From NCBI RefSeq assembly GCF_002531575.1, contig NZ_NWTI01000014.1:1-64000 (forward strand): a stretch of 64,000 bases of DNA, given 5' to 3'. Shown piece after piece: positions 17,006 to 26,467 of the stretch. The translations under genes and the position numbers were made by a program. The notes under the pieces were generated by a model. It worked only from the letters and a program-made list of their open reading frames with translations, made no database searches and was not told the origin of the DNA. The stretch's first letter is position 1, and each line of letters begins with the position of its first letter. The stretch comes from Bradyrhizobium sp. Y36. GTDB lineage: Bacteria > Pseudomonadota > Alphaproteobacteria > Rhizobiales > Xanthobacteraceae.

Positions 17006-19339
17006 TTGAAAGTGCGTGCCTTCGTGGATGGCCTGCCGATCGGCAGCCGTCGTCATCGTGCCGGCGAGAGCCGTGCAGGTCTTCTCATCGGTGCAGTCGT
17101 GCTGCTCGCCGAAATTCCATCCCACATGACAAGCGCACGGGCGCAATCGGCTTTGCCGCCGGTGACGGTGGAGGCGCCGGCGCCGCGGTCCAAGCCGGCG
17201 CGCGCGTCGGAGCAACCGTCACGCCGAGCCCAGGCCGCAGCACGGCGCCAACCCGCCAGCAATCCCGCCCCCGCCGCGCCGACGCTTTCGCAGCGCGCAG
17301 CCGCGGAAGCTGCCGCGCAACAGGCGGCAAAGCTCGGCTACCGCGCGATGCCGAGCGCGACGACGCTGCGCAGCGGCGCCTCGCCGCTCGACACATCGCA
17401 GGCCGTCAACGTGGTGCCCGAACAGGTGCTGAAAGACCAGCTTCCGCGCAACATCGACGATGCGCTGATCAACATCAGCGGCATCACCCAGACCAACACG
17501 CTCGCCGGCACCCAGGATGCGGTGATCCGCCGAGGTTTTGGCGACAATCGCGACGGCTCGATCATGCGCAACGGCATGCCGCTGGTGCAGGGGCGCAGCC
17601 TCAATTCCGCGGTCGAAAGCGTCGAGGTGCTGAAGGGACCGGCCTCGCTGCTCTACGGCATCATGGACCCCGGCGGCATCGTCAACACCATCAGCAAGCG
17701 CCCCGAGTTGTACCAGCACGGCTCGATCACGCTGCTCGGCTCGACCTACGCGAACAACCGCAGCGGCGCCGACGGCACGCTCGACATCACCGGCCCGATC
17801 GGCGACAGCGGTCTCGCCTATCGCTTCATCGGCTACGGCGTCAGCGAGGACTACTGGCGCAATTTTGGCCGCCACAGAGAAATGCTGGTGAACCCGTCGC
17901 TGGCCTGGTACGGCGACACGACGACGGTCCAGCTCACCTATGAGCATCGTGAGTTCATCACTCCGTTCGACCGTGGCACGTCCTTCGTCAAGGGGGCACC
18001 GCTGGCGATCCCGGCAACGCGCCGGCTCGACGAGCCCTTTAACAATATGTGGGGCACCTCCGATCTGCTGCAGGCTTCGGTCGAGCACAAGCTCGACGAC
18101 AATTGGAAGGTCACCGCAGCCTACAGCTACAACACCGAGACCTTCAGCGCCAATCAGCTCCGCATCACAGGCGTCAACGCCACGACCGGCGTCGAGACCC
18201 GCAGCAACGATGGCACCCGTAACTCGCTGAGCAATGCCAGTTACGGCACCTCGTATCTGCAGGGCGACGTCTGGGTCGGCGGCTTCCGCAACGAGATCCT
18301 GTTCGGAGGCGAGGCGCTCTATCGCACCATCGATCGCCACGACCTGATCCGCCAGGCGACGCCGAGCTTCAATTTCTACAACCCGGTGTACGGACTGGTC
18401 GTACCGGGCACGACCGTTTCGGCAACCGACAGCGAGCAGACCGACAAGCTCGGCACCCGCGGCTTCTTTGCCCAGGACACGTTCCATCTGACCAACTGGC
18501 TGTCCGTGGTTGGCGGCGTGCGCTGGATGGAATACGAGCAGCTCGCAGGAAAGGGGCGGCCGAACTTCATCACGAACACCAACCTGGCGGGAGACAAGGT
18601 GCTGCCGCTCGGCGGCGTCATCGTCAAGCTGAGCGATCAGCTCTCCTACTACGTGAGCTATACGCAGTCGTTGAAGCCGACCTCGACCATCGCGGCGTTC
18701 ACCACCGGCTTCGTCGTCGACTCCACCATTGCGCCCGAAGAGGGAACGCAATGGGAGACCGGGCTGAAGTTCGATGTCAACAAGCGGCTGTCGGGCACTT
18801 TGGCAGTCTACGACATCGAGAAGAAGAACGTGCTGGTGCTCGATGATATCGGCAACGGCAAATCGGCGGCGCGCACCTCCGGCGCGGCCCGGTCGCGCGG
18901 CGTCGAATTGGACGTGACCGGCAGGCTGACCGATCAGTGGAGCATGATCGGAAGTTACGGCTATACCGACGCGCGCCTGATCAACGATCCCGTCGTCGGC
19001 AACGCAAAACTGCTGAACGTCGCGATGAACACGGCCTCACTTTATCTCGTCTACGATCTCGGCGACGCGCTCGCCGGACGTCTGCGGCTCGGCGGCGGCG
19101 CGCGCTATGTCGGCGACCGGCCGGGCGATTCCGCCAACACGTTCTTCATGCCGTCCTATACCGTCGCGGACATCTTCGCGACCTACGACACGAAGGTCGA
19201 CAATCTGCCGGTGACCTATCAGTTCAACGTCAAGAACCTGTTCGACAAGGTCTACTACGCATCCACCACCGGCAACGCCCTCAACGTCGCCATCGGCGAT
19301 GCGCGGCGCGTCTCGCTGTCGGCGACGGTGAAGTTCTAG
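17006..19339 (+). CDS. TonB-dependent siderophore receptor
   Basis: A receptor of up to 777 residues for ferric siderophore uptake across the outer membrane. A signal sequence lies around residues 22-47 (AGLLIGAVVLLAE, ending ARAQS). An Ala/Pro/Arg-rich linker follows, then the plug domain (about 125-230: AVNVVPEQVLKDQLPRNIDD, NGMPLVQGRSLNSAVESVEV, LKGPASLLYG) and a 22-strand barrel ending FDKVYYAS ... VSLSATVKF with the terminal aromatic. There is no STN domain, so it should not signal to a sigma factor. The start (TTG 17006) is uncertain; GTG at 17024 is possible. The PepSY gene follows after two bases. Confidence 0.92.
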   Translation: MKVRAFVDGLPIGSRRHRAGESRAGLLIGAVVLLAEIPSHMTSARAQSALPPVTVEAPAPRSKPARASEQPSRRAQAAARRQPASNPAPAAPTLSQRAAAEAAAQQAAKLGYRAMPSATTLRSGASPLDTSQAVNVVPEQVLKDQLPRNIDDALINISGITQTNTLAGTQDAVIRRGFGDNRDGSIMRNGMPLVQGRSLNSAVESVEVLKGPASLLYGIMDPGGIVNTISKRPELYQHGSITLLGSTYANNRSGADGTLDITGPIGDSGLAYRFIGYGVSEDYWRNFGRHREMLVNPSLAWYGDTTTVQLTYEHREFITPFDRGTSFVKGAPLAIPATRRLDEPFNNMWGTSDLLQASVEHKLDDNWKVTAAYSYNTETFSANQLRITGVNATTGVETRSNDGTRNSLSNASYGTSYLQGDVWVGGFRNEILFGGEALYRTIDRHDLIRQATPSFNFYNPVYGLVVPGTTVSATDSEQTDKLGTRGFFAQDTFHLTNWLSVVGGVRWMEYEQLAGKGRPNFITNTNLAGDKVLPLGGVIVKLSDQLSYYVSYTQSLKPTSTIAAFTTGFVVDSTIAPEEGTQWETGLKFDVNKRLSGTLAVYDIEKKNVLVLDDIGNGKSAARTSGAARSRGVELDVTGRLTDQWSMIGSYGYTDARLINDPVVGNAKLLNVAMNTASLYLVYDLGDALAGRLRLGGGARYVGDRPGDSANTFFMPSYTVADIFATYDTKVDNLPVTYQFNVKNLFDKVYYASTTGNALNVAIGDARRVSLSATVKF

Positions 19340-19341
19340 CC

Positions 19342-20523
19342 ATGGCAGCGCGGCTCGGACACGCGATCAAGGCGATCCTGTTCCAGGTCCATTCCATCTT
19401 GGGCCTGATCCTCGCCGTGCTGGTGTCCCTGATCGCATTGACCGGCGCGATCATGAGCTTCGAGGACGAGATCGTCGATCATCTCAATGCCGGTATCATG
19501 CAGGTCGCGCCCCGCCAGGCACCGGTGCTGATGCCGGACGAGCTGGTCGCGCGGCTGAAGGCGGCGCAGGATCTCGGCAAGGTCGCCGCGGTCACGCTGT
19601 CGAGCGATCCGTCCGCGGCTGTTCATGTCCGCTTTGCGCGTGACGAGCAGGGCGGACGGCCCACCTCGCTCTATGTCGATCCCCATGACGCGCGCGTGCT
19701 GGGCGCGCCGCGGGGCGAGGCGTTCTTCGCGACCGTGCGCCGGCTGCATCGCTGGCTGCTCATCCCCGGCGACGGCAAGGGCTGGGGGCGCCCGATCACG
19801 GGCACGATCGCGCTCGGCCTGATCGTCATGCTGGTGTCGGGCCTCGTGCTGCGCTGGCCGCGTCGTGCGCTCAGCGTGAAGATGTGGCTGAAGCCGAATC
19901 TCGGGCTCGGCGGGCGCGGCTTGCACCGGTCGCTGCACACCGTGATCGGCACCTGGGTCCTGCCGGTCTATCTGACGATGACGCTCACCGGGCTGTTCTT
20001 CTCCTTCGAGTGGTACAAGGACGGCGTCACCTGGCTGCTGGCGCGTCCGCACGTTGCCGCGGCGAAGATGCCCGCAAAGCCGCCGCGTGCGGCCAATTCC
20101 GAGGCGGCGTTTCCAATCGGGTTCGATCGGGCCTGGACGACGTTCCAGCGCGAGGAGGGCGATCGGTTTTCCCGGGCGCTGCTGACGCTGCCGGCGGGAC
20201 CGGGCACGGCGATCCGTATCCGGTCCTGGGGCAAGGATTCGCTGCTGGAGACCACGCGCGACGAATTCCGCATCGATGCCGTCACCGGCCAGCTGGTCTC
20301 CGCGGAGCGCTTTGCCGCCAAGACCTTCGGGGAGAAGATCATCGCGGCCATCTACGACATCCATCGCGGCGAGATCCTGGGCTGGCCGGGCAAGCTCGCC
20401 TTCATGATCGCCGCGATCTTGATGCCGCTGTTCTCCGTCACCGGCATCCTGCTCTATCTGTCGCGCCGCAAGCTGCGGCGACCGGCGCAGCCACCGCTCG
20501 GGCGGCTCGTTCCCGGAGAGTGA
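19342..20523 (+). CDS. PepSY-associated membrane protein
   Basis: A 393-residue inner-membrane protein of the PepSY-TM (PiuB-like) family with four predicted membrane segments: about 12-36, 150-170, 198-220 and 345-368. Two periplasmic PepSY-like domains lie between them. Conserved histidines HSILGL, LHRWLL, LHRSLHT and IHRGEILG fit bis-heme ligation; several members are siderophore-linked ferric reductases. It begins two bases after the TonB receptor stop and is surely co-transcribed. The likely role is to release iron from the imported siderophore. Confidence 0.88.
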   Translation: MAARLGHAIKAILFQVHSILGLILAVLVSLIALTGAIMSFEDEIVDHLNAGIMQVAPRQAPVLMPDELVARLKAAQDLGKVAAVTLSSDPSAAVHVRFARDEQGGRPTSLYVDPHDARVLGAPRGEAFFATVRRLHRWLLIPGDGKGWGRPITGTIALGLIVMLVSGLVLRWPRRALSVKMWLKPNLGLGGRGLHRSLHTVIGTWVLPVYLTMTLTGLFFSFEWYKDGVTWLLARPHVAAAKMPAKPPRAANSEAAFPIGFDRAWTTFQREEGDRFSRALLTLPAGPGTAIRIRSWGKDSLLETTRDEFRIDAVTGQLVSAERFAAKTFGEKIIAAIYDIHRGEILGWPGKLAFMIAAILMPLFSVTGILLYLSRRKLRRPAQPPLGRLVPGE

Positions 20524-20686
20524 GCCGGCAAGCCAGCAGGCGGGATGCCTGATGACAACTTGGTCCCTTGGGCCGAGGCCAGTTACTCCAAGTGTCGCAT
20601 TACAGCCAAGCAAGGAAATTCTTGTCTCGTCGGTTAGAGAATGGTTCCCTCCACACGTTTAAGTCGTGTACGGGAGCCCCTCAGCA

Positions 20687-21970
20687 ATGTCTGAACGAGA
20701 CGCAGTTGAAGAGACGGCCCGGCCTGCGGTGCTGGTCAGGCGCAGCGATCTGCCCGTGCCATTGGCGCACCCGGCACGAAGTTTCTTCGGGGGGCTTCCT
20801 AGATTGCCTCCGCGTTTCGATTGGCCGACCGCGGACGTCACGGCTTTCGAAGCACCGGAGACCGTTGCACTGACATTCGTGGCCCAGATCGACCTGGCCG
20901 AAGTGCCAGCGGCCGGTTGGTCGCCGCTTCCCACGCGGGGTACGCTTTATTTCTTCTGTAGTTCTGTGTTCGTTGGCGAGGGAAACCCACCCTGTCGCGT
21001 CCTCTACAGCCCAACCGACGGCAATGCGTATCCCGACCGTCAGCCACCGCCGGATCTGATGCCGTTGGCTGGCAGCGGCGGTGACTACCAGGTCAGATGG
21101 CTCAATCCCGACGTCGATTTCCATTCCAAGGTCGAATTCAAATATCCGCTTTCTTTCCGGCCGTACCGCGACTTCTACTTCCTGGAAGATGCCGTCGGAG
21201 GCGAACTCATGATCACGGAATTATGTAAAGCGCTAGGTCCGGGCGAGCCGCCGGAGTACGATCTGCTTCAGTTTTGAATTGAGACCGAGTACGAGAAGGA
21301 CCAGGATTGGCCGTTCAATTGGCTGCTGATCGCTTGCGTGGTTCGGTCGGTCTTATCGAATATTCAGCGCGACCTGACGGGCGGATACTACGGCGAGCCA
21401 CCCACCGAAGAAGCAATCGTGGAACTGAAGCGTCTTCGTGCCGGGGCGCTGGAGTGGCTCGAACGGTGTGGGGATCTGACTCCACTGGATGATGTCGACG
21501 CGGGCACGAAGGCGGCGTTCAGGTCCTGGTGGTTCGACGTCGTGCAGGGCTACCAGAAGTTGGGCAGGCAGGTAACCACTCATGTCGGCCAGATCGCGGA
21601 AGACCTTGGTAACGCCATCAATTATACGATCCGTTGTATGGCGACGCACGATGTCGACGCTGTCGATGATGCTCCGTTGAATTACGTTGCAAATCTCGTG
21701 CGACAAAATCGTTGGACGGCGCCGACCGCAGCAGAGGGGCGACGCCGCCATTTCCACTCGGCGATTCATCAGATCCTGGGGTACGGCAGCTCGTGGCAGG
21801 ATGCGACCGAGGCGCATCGGGAAGATGTCTTGCTGCTTCAAATCGAGGGCGATCTTGCCTTTTTCGAGTGGCATTCAGATATCGGCGGCGTGCTTCATTT
21901 CTGGATCGATCCCGATGCACTTGCTCAAGGCGATTTCTCGCAAGTCGTCGCAACATACCAAAGCGACTAG
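20687..21970 (+). pseudogene. DUF1963 (YwqG-like) gene with an in-frame stop
   Basis: The first 196 codons (from MSERDAVEETARP) end in LLQF followed by TGA at 21275-21277. The same frame continues without shift through IETEYEKDQDWPFNWLL and on to 21970, giving the C-terminal half of a DUF1963 domain (HQILGYGSSWQD, LLLQIEGDLAFFEWHSDIGG). N-terminal family features are FFGGLPRLPP and VALTFVAQIDLAEVP. One base change (for example CGA or TGG to TGA) explains the break. I treat it as a recently inactivated gene; a sequencing error or readthrough is also possible. The family function is unknown. Confidence 0.85.
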
Positions 21971-22060
21971 CCTGATCTCGGTCGGTGCTTCTCGCTTATT
22001 GCTGGCCAACGCTACCGCAATGGGTCAAAAGGTCCCTGTTCTCTTCGCAAGGCCCGTACA

Positions 22061-23293
22061 ATGAAGCTTTCCACCGTCACCCCCGCCGATATCCGCCGCG
22101 CCCTGCTGCTGCGCGAGGAAATCGCGCTGCTCGATCTCAGATACGAGGCCGGCTTTGCGACGGGGCATCCGCTATTCGCCGCCAACATGGCCGTCGACCG
22201 GATCGAGATCGAGGCCGAGACGCGGCTGCCGCGCAAAGATGTTCCGATCGTGCTTTATGACGACGGTGATGGGCTGGTCGCGCGTGGTGCTGAGCGCCTC
22301 GCCGCGCTTGGCTACACCAACATCAGCGCGCTCGATGGCGGGCTGAAGGCCTGGCGTGCGGCAGGCTATGAGGTCTTCGAGGACGTCAACTCCTACTCGA
22401 AAGCGTTCGGCGAGCTGGTCGAGTCGCGCAGGCATACGCCCTCGTTCAGCGCCGACGAAGTGGCCAAGCTGATCGCCGACAAGGCCGACATCGCCATCCT
22501 CGACGTCCGCCGCTTCGACGAATACGCGACCATGAACGTTCCGGGCTCGGTCAGCGTGCCCGGTGCGGAGCTGGTGCTGCGGGCAGGGCAGGCGGCGCCC
22601 GATCCCGAGACCACCATTATCGTCAACTGCGCTGGTCGCACCCGCTCCATCATCGGCACCCAGTCGCTGATCAATGCCGGCGTGCCCAACAAGGTGCGGG
22701 CGCTGCGCAACGGCACCATCGGCTGGACGCTGGCGAAGCACGCGCTCAATCACGGCGCGGACAAGCGCGGGGAGATCGGGCCATTCGAGGGCGGTCCTGC
22801 GAATGCGCGCGATGTCGCCTACCGTGCCGGCGTGCGCCATATCGGTGCGCACGAGATGGCCGCGCTCGTCGCGCAGACGGATCGCACGCTCTATTGCTTC
22901 GACGTGCGCGACGCCGAGGACTATGCGGCGGGTCATCTTTCGGGCTTCCGGCATTATCCGGGCGGTCAGCTCGTGCAGGAGACCGACATGGCCGCGCCCA
23001 TACGCGGTGCGCGCATCGTTCTGACCGACGACCGAGGCGTCCGTGCCGACATGACGGCGTCGTGGCTCGCGCAGATGGGCTGGGAGGTCTATGTGCTGGA
23101 AGGCGGCTACGACGGCGCGCTCGAGATCGGCCCGCCGCGCGTGCTGCCGAAGCCTGATCCGGCCCACCGCTACCGCCGGCCCTATGAAGGTACCGATGTC
23201 GCGGAGACGGCGATGCAGGCCTATCTCGATTGGGAATACGGCCTGGTCGAGCAGCTCCGCCGCGACGGCACGCACGGGTTTTATGTGATTTGA
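22061..23293 (+). CDS. Three-domain rhodanese-like sulfurtransferase
   Basis: A 410-residue protein with three rhodanese folds in tandem (about 8-110, 125-232 and 255-362). Only the middle one has the active-site cysteine, Cys190 in VNCAGRTRSIIG. At the equivalent loop the first has LYDDGDGLVARG and the third LTDDRGVRADMT, so both are catalytically silent. Each domain keeps the LDGG/LEGGY turn after the loop. It may transfer sulfur from thiosulfate or a persulfide. The C-terminal 45 residues (YEGTDVAETAMQAYLDWEYG) form a conserved helical tail. ATG at 22061; no operon partners. Confidence 0.88.
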   Translation: MKLSTVTPADIRRALLLREEIALLDLRYEAGFATGHPLFAANMAVDRIEIEAETRLPRKDVPIVLYDDGDGLVARGAERLAALGYTNISALDGGLKAWRAAGYEVFEDVNSYSKAFGELVESRRHTPSFSADEVAKLIADKADIAILDVRRFDEYATMNVPGSVSVPGAELVLRAGQAAPDPETTIIVNCAGRTRSIIGTQSLINAGVPNKVRALRNGTIGWTLAKHALNHGADKRGEIGPFEGGPANARDVAYRAGVRHIGAHEMAALVAQTDRTLYCFDVRDAEDYAAGHLSGFRHYPGGQLVQETDMAAPIRGARIVLTDDRGVRADMTASWLAQMGWEVYVLEGGYDGALEIGPPRVLPKPDPAHRYRRPYEGTDVAETAMQAYLDWEYGLVEQLRRDGTHGFYVI

Positions 23294-23423
23294 GAAGAAG
23301 GCGGAGCCGCTGGGATACCAAGCATAGCGAACCCCGCCATCTTCCCCTCCGTATCGGCCCCTATTGTGCTGGGCGTCCTCCGCGGTCTATGTGCTCGGCA
23401 AAGCCGCCAGTTCAGGAGATTCC

Positions 23424-24668
23424 ATGTCAGCCCCAGGCCAGAGCCAGGAGCGGAGCGCGAAGGCGCTGTTGCTCGAAGGCGTCAATGATAGCGCTGTCGA
23501 TCTTTTCAAGGGCGCGGGCTTCACCAATGTCGAGCGGCTCGGCAAGGCGCTGGACGGTGAGGATCTGCGCAAGGCCCTCAAGGGCGTGTCGCTGCTCGGC
23601 ATCCGCTCGCGCACCCAGATCACCGATGAGGTGCTGGACGCCGCCGACGGGCTGCTCGCGGTCGGCTGCTTCAGCGTCGGAACCAACCAGGTCGATCTTG
23701 CGGCGGCGCGCAAGCGCGGCATTCCTGTCTTCAACGCACCGTTCTCCAACACGCGCAGCGTCGCCGAGCTCGTGATCGGCGAGATCGTGATGCTGCTGCG
23801 GCGCATCTTCCCGCGCTCGGTCTCGGCCCATGAGGGCGGCTGGGACAAATCGGCGACCGGCAGCCGCGAGGTCCGCGGCCGCACCCTCGGCATCGTCGGC
23901 TACGGCAATATCGGCTCGCAGCTCTCGACGCTGGCCGAGGCCATCGGCATGCGCGTGATCTATTTCGACCGCACCGACAAGCTCCGCCACGGCAACACCG
24001 AGCCGGTCGAGCGGCTGGACGAGCTGCTGGCGCAGAGCGACGTCGTCAGCCTGCACGTGCCGGAGACGCCGGAGACTGCGGGCATGATCGGCGAGAAGGA
24101 GCTGCGGGCGATGAAGCCGGGCTCGTTCCTGATCAACAACAGCCGCGGCACCGTGGTCGATCTCGACGCGCTCGCGCGCGCCTTGCGCGACGGCCATCTT
24201 GCCGGCGCCGCCGTCGACGTGTTTCCGGTCGAGCCCTCCTCGAACGCGGACCGCTTCAAGAGCCCGGTGCAGGGCATCGAGAACGTCATCCTCACCCCGC
24301 ATATCGGCGGCTCCACCGAAGAGGCGCAGGAGCGCATCGGCGGGGAAGTCGCGCGAAAACTGGTCGACTATTTCATCACGGGCTCGACCATGGGCGCGGT
24401 GAATTTCCCGGAAGTGCAACTGCATCTGCGCCCCTCCGGCGCGCGCTTCAGCCATGTCCATCGCAACGTGCCCGGCATGCTGCGGCGGCTCAACGAGGTC
24501 TTCCTCCAGCGCGACATCAATATCGTCGCGCAATATCTGGAGACATCCGGCGATCTCGGTTACGTCGTGCTCGACGCCGATCTGGCGGGGCAGGATTCCG
24601 CCGAGCTGCTCCAGCAGATCCGTGCCCTCGAAGGCACGGTCGGCGCGCGGCTGGTGTTCGAGCACTAA
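23424..24668 (+). CDS. serA: D-3-phosphoglycerate dehydrogenase
   Basis: A 414-residue enzyme for the first step of serine synthesis. The NAD-binding motif GIVGYGNIGSQ is at about 155-165; the catalytic Arg is in NNSRGTVVDLDALARAL, Glu in DVFPVEPSSN and His in LTPHIGGSTEEAQ. A C-terminal ACT domain (about 340-414: HRNVPGMLRRLNEVFLQRDI) gives serine feedback. The length and layout match E. coli SerA rather than the longer type with an intervening domain. The upstream in-phase start at 23364 lacks homology. Other hydroxyacid dehydrogenases share the fold, but the ACT domain supports this call. Confidence 0.9.
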   Translation: MSAPGQSQERSAKALLLEGVNDSAVDLFKGAGFTNVERLGKALDGEDLRKALKGVSLLGIRSRTQITDEVLDAADGLLAVGCFSVGTNQVDLAAARKRGIPVFNAPFSNTRSVAELVIGEIVMLLRRIFPRSVSAHEGGWDKSATGSREVRGRTLGIVGYGNIGSQLSTLAEAIGMRVIYFDRTDKLRHGNTEPVERLDELLAQSDVVSLHVPETPETAGMIGEKELRAMKPGSFLINNSRGTVVDLDALARALRDGHLAGAAVDVFPVEPSSNADRFKSPVQGIENVILTPHIGGSTEEAQERIGGEVARKLVDYFITGSTMGAVNFPEVQLHLRPSGARFSHVHRNVPGMLRRLNEVFLQRDINIVAQYLETSGDLGYVVLDADLAGQDSAELLQQIRALEGTVGARLVFEH

Positions 24669-24747
24669 TGCTCATTGACGGTCGGCGGGAGGTCGCATTC
24701 AATGCGATCTCCTGACGGATCGAGCAAAGAAAACCCGGGTGGAAACG

Positions 24748-26409
24748 ATGACGCTGACGAGAGCGAAGCTGTGCGCATGGCTGGTGGGCACGGCGGCGAC
24801 GCTGAGCGCGAACGCGGCATGGACCGCGACCCTGGCAGACAATGCGGAAGCGGTCTGCAAGGGGCTCATCGGCGGCACCGATGCCGTGAAGATCGATGCC
24901 GCAACGCTGCAGTCGCCCTCGCATCTTGCCGTCGCCGAGCGCGGGCCGACGCCGTCCGGGCGCGTCACGCCGGCCAATCCCGCCTTCTGCAAGGTGCTCG
25001 GCCATATCGATCCCACCGATCCCAAGGCGCCGCCGATCAAATTCCAGGTCAACCTTCCCGTCGAATGGAACGGCCGATCGGTGCAGTACGGTGGCGGCGG
25101 CTTCAACGGCGTGCTGATCACGGGCCTTGCGCTGCCGCCGGCCTATCCCTTCGACAAGCCGTCGCCGCTCGCGCGCGGCTTCGTCACCTACGGCACCGAT
25201 TCCGGCCATGAAACGAAGCAGGGCGAGCCGCCGCAGGTCTTCGCGCTGAACGACGAAGCCTTCGAGAATTTTGCCCATCGCGCCTACAAGCGCGTGCGCG
25301 ACGTTGCGGTTGGGTTGATGGAGCGCGCCTACGGCAAGAAGCCGGAGAAGATGTACTTCATGGGCTCGTCCGAGGGCGGCCGCGAAGGCCTCACCATGGC
25401 GCAGCGTTACCCCGATGATTTCGACGGCATCTTCGCCCGCGTGCCGGTGATCAACTGGGTCGGCCTGCAGCACGCCGGCACACGTTCGGGTCTTGCGACC
25501 ATGGGTGCGGGCTGGATCAATCCGGCGCAGGTCAAGCTCGTCGGCGATGCCGTGCGCGCGGCGTGCGACAAGGCCGACGGCTCCGACGATGCGCTGGTTC
25601 AGGACCCCGTCGGCTGCAAGGCTGCCTTCAAGGCCGAGGCGCTGCGTTGTGCGGACGGCAAGACGGGGGATCAGTGTCTCACCGATGCGCAGGTCAAGGC
25701 GATCGAGACGCTGCACGGCACCTACAAATTTCCGTTCGCGCTCGCCAATGGCCTTGATGACTATCCGGGCTGGGGCGTCTCGGGCGAGGATACGCCGGCG
25801 ATCGGGCCGACCGGCGGCTGGGTGGCGTGGTGGCTCGGCACCGCGCCGCCGGCGCAGCCGCCCGCACCCAACAACGGCATCGCCTGGATCTACGGCGCCG
25901 GCGGCATTCAATACGTGTTCGCGCGCGATCCCAAGCTCGACGTCACCACCTACAAGGTGGAGGAGCACAAGGCGCGGCTGCTCGAAGTGTCGAAGCTGAT
26001 GGATTCGACCGATCCCGATCTCAGCCGCTTCCGCGCCCGCGGCGGCCGGCTGATCATGCTCGAGCACATGGCCGACTACGCGCAAAGCCCCTATGCCGGC
26101 ATCCGCTATTTCGAGAGCGTCGAGCGCAAGCTCGGCAAGTCCGAGACCGCCGAGTTCGCGCGGCTCTACACCGCGCCCGGTGTCGACCATGTCGGCTCCG
26201 GCGCGCCGGCCAATGTCGACATGCTGAGCGTGCTGGCCGACTGGGTCGAGAAGGGCAAGGCACCCGGCGATCTCGAAGTCGCCGAGCAGAAGGTCGAGGC
26301 GCCATCCTTCGCGACGCTGCGCGCGCTGCCGCTGTGCCGCTGGCCGGCCTGGCCGCATTACAAGTCCGGGCCGGTGACGGAAGCGGCGAGCTTCACCTGC
26401 GCGCCGTAG
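24748..26409 (+). CDS. Tannase/feruloyl esterase-family hydrolase
   Basis: A 553-residue exported alpha/beta hydrolase. A signal peptide (residues about 1-27) ends near SANAAWTATLA. The nucleophile is Ser208 in MGSSEGGREG, the acid is Asp in EHMADYAQSP and the base His481 in APGVDHVGSG. The family normally has a disulfide joining the residues next to Ser and His (CS-D-HC motif); here both positions are non-cysteine (Ser207, Val482). Substrates could be esters of aromatic acids, but the changed active site makes this uncertain. ATG at 24748 is preferred over the GTG at 24739. The MarR gene follows. Confidence 0.85.
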   Translation: MTLTRAKLCAWLVGTAATLSANAAWTATLADNAEAVCKGLIGGTDAVKIDAATLQSPSHLAVAERGPTPSGRVTPANPAFCKVLGHIDPTDPKAPPIKFQVNLPVEWNGRSVQYGGGGFNGVLITGLALPPAYPFDKPSPLARGFVTYGTDSGHETKQGEPPQVFALNDEAFENFAHRAYKRVRDVAVGLMERAYGKKPEKMYFMGSSEGGREGLTMAQRYPDDFDGIFARVPVINWVGLQHAGTRSGLATMGAGWINPAQVKLVGDAVRAACDKADGSDDALVQDPVGCKAAFKAEALRCADGKTGDQCLTDAQVKAIETLHGTYKFPFALANGLDDYPGWGVSGEDTPAIGPTGGWVAWWLGTAPPAQPPAPNNGIAWIYGAGGIQYVFARDPKLDVTTYKVEEHKARLLEVSKLMDSTDPDLSRFRARGGRLIMLEHMADYAQSPYAGIRYFESVERKLGKSETAEFARLYTAPGVDHVGSGAPANVDMLSVLADWVEKGKAPGDLEVAEQKVEAPSFATLRALPLCRWPAWPHYKSGPVTEAASFTCAP

Positions 26410-26422
26410 CGAGGCGGGCGGT

Positions 26423-26467
26423 TTGACAATGACCTTACGCTCGGCTATCTATTTCGCATGCGAAATA
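26423..26467 (+). promoter_or_regulatory. marR promoter with palindrome over the start codon
   Basis: TTGACA (26423-26428), 17 bases, TATCTA (26446-26451) and then six bases to the ATG at 26458. The predicted transcription start is at the ATG, and no Shine-Dalgarno sequence precedes it, so the mRNA is probably leaderless. TATTTCGCATGCGAAATA (26450-26467) is a perfect 18-base palindrome centred on the ATG. It is a likely self-repression site. The same design appears at the Rrf2 gene. Confidence 0.68.
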
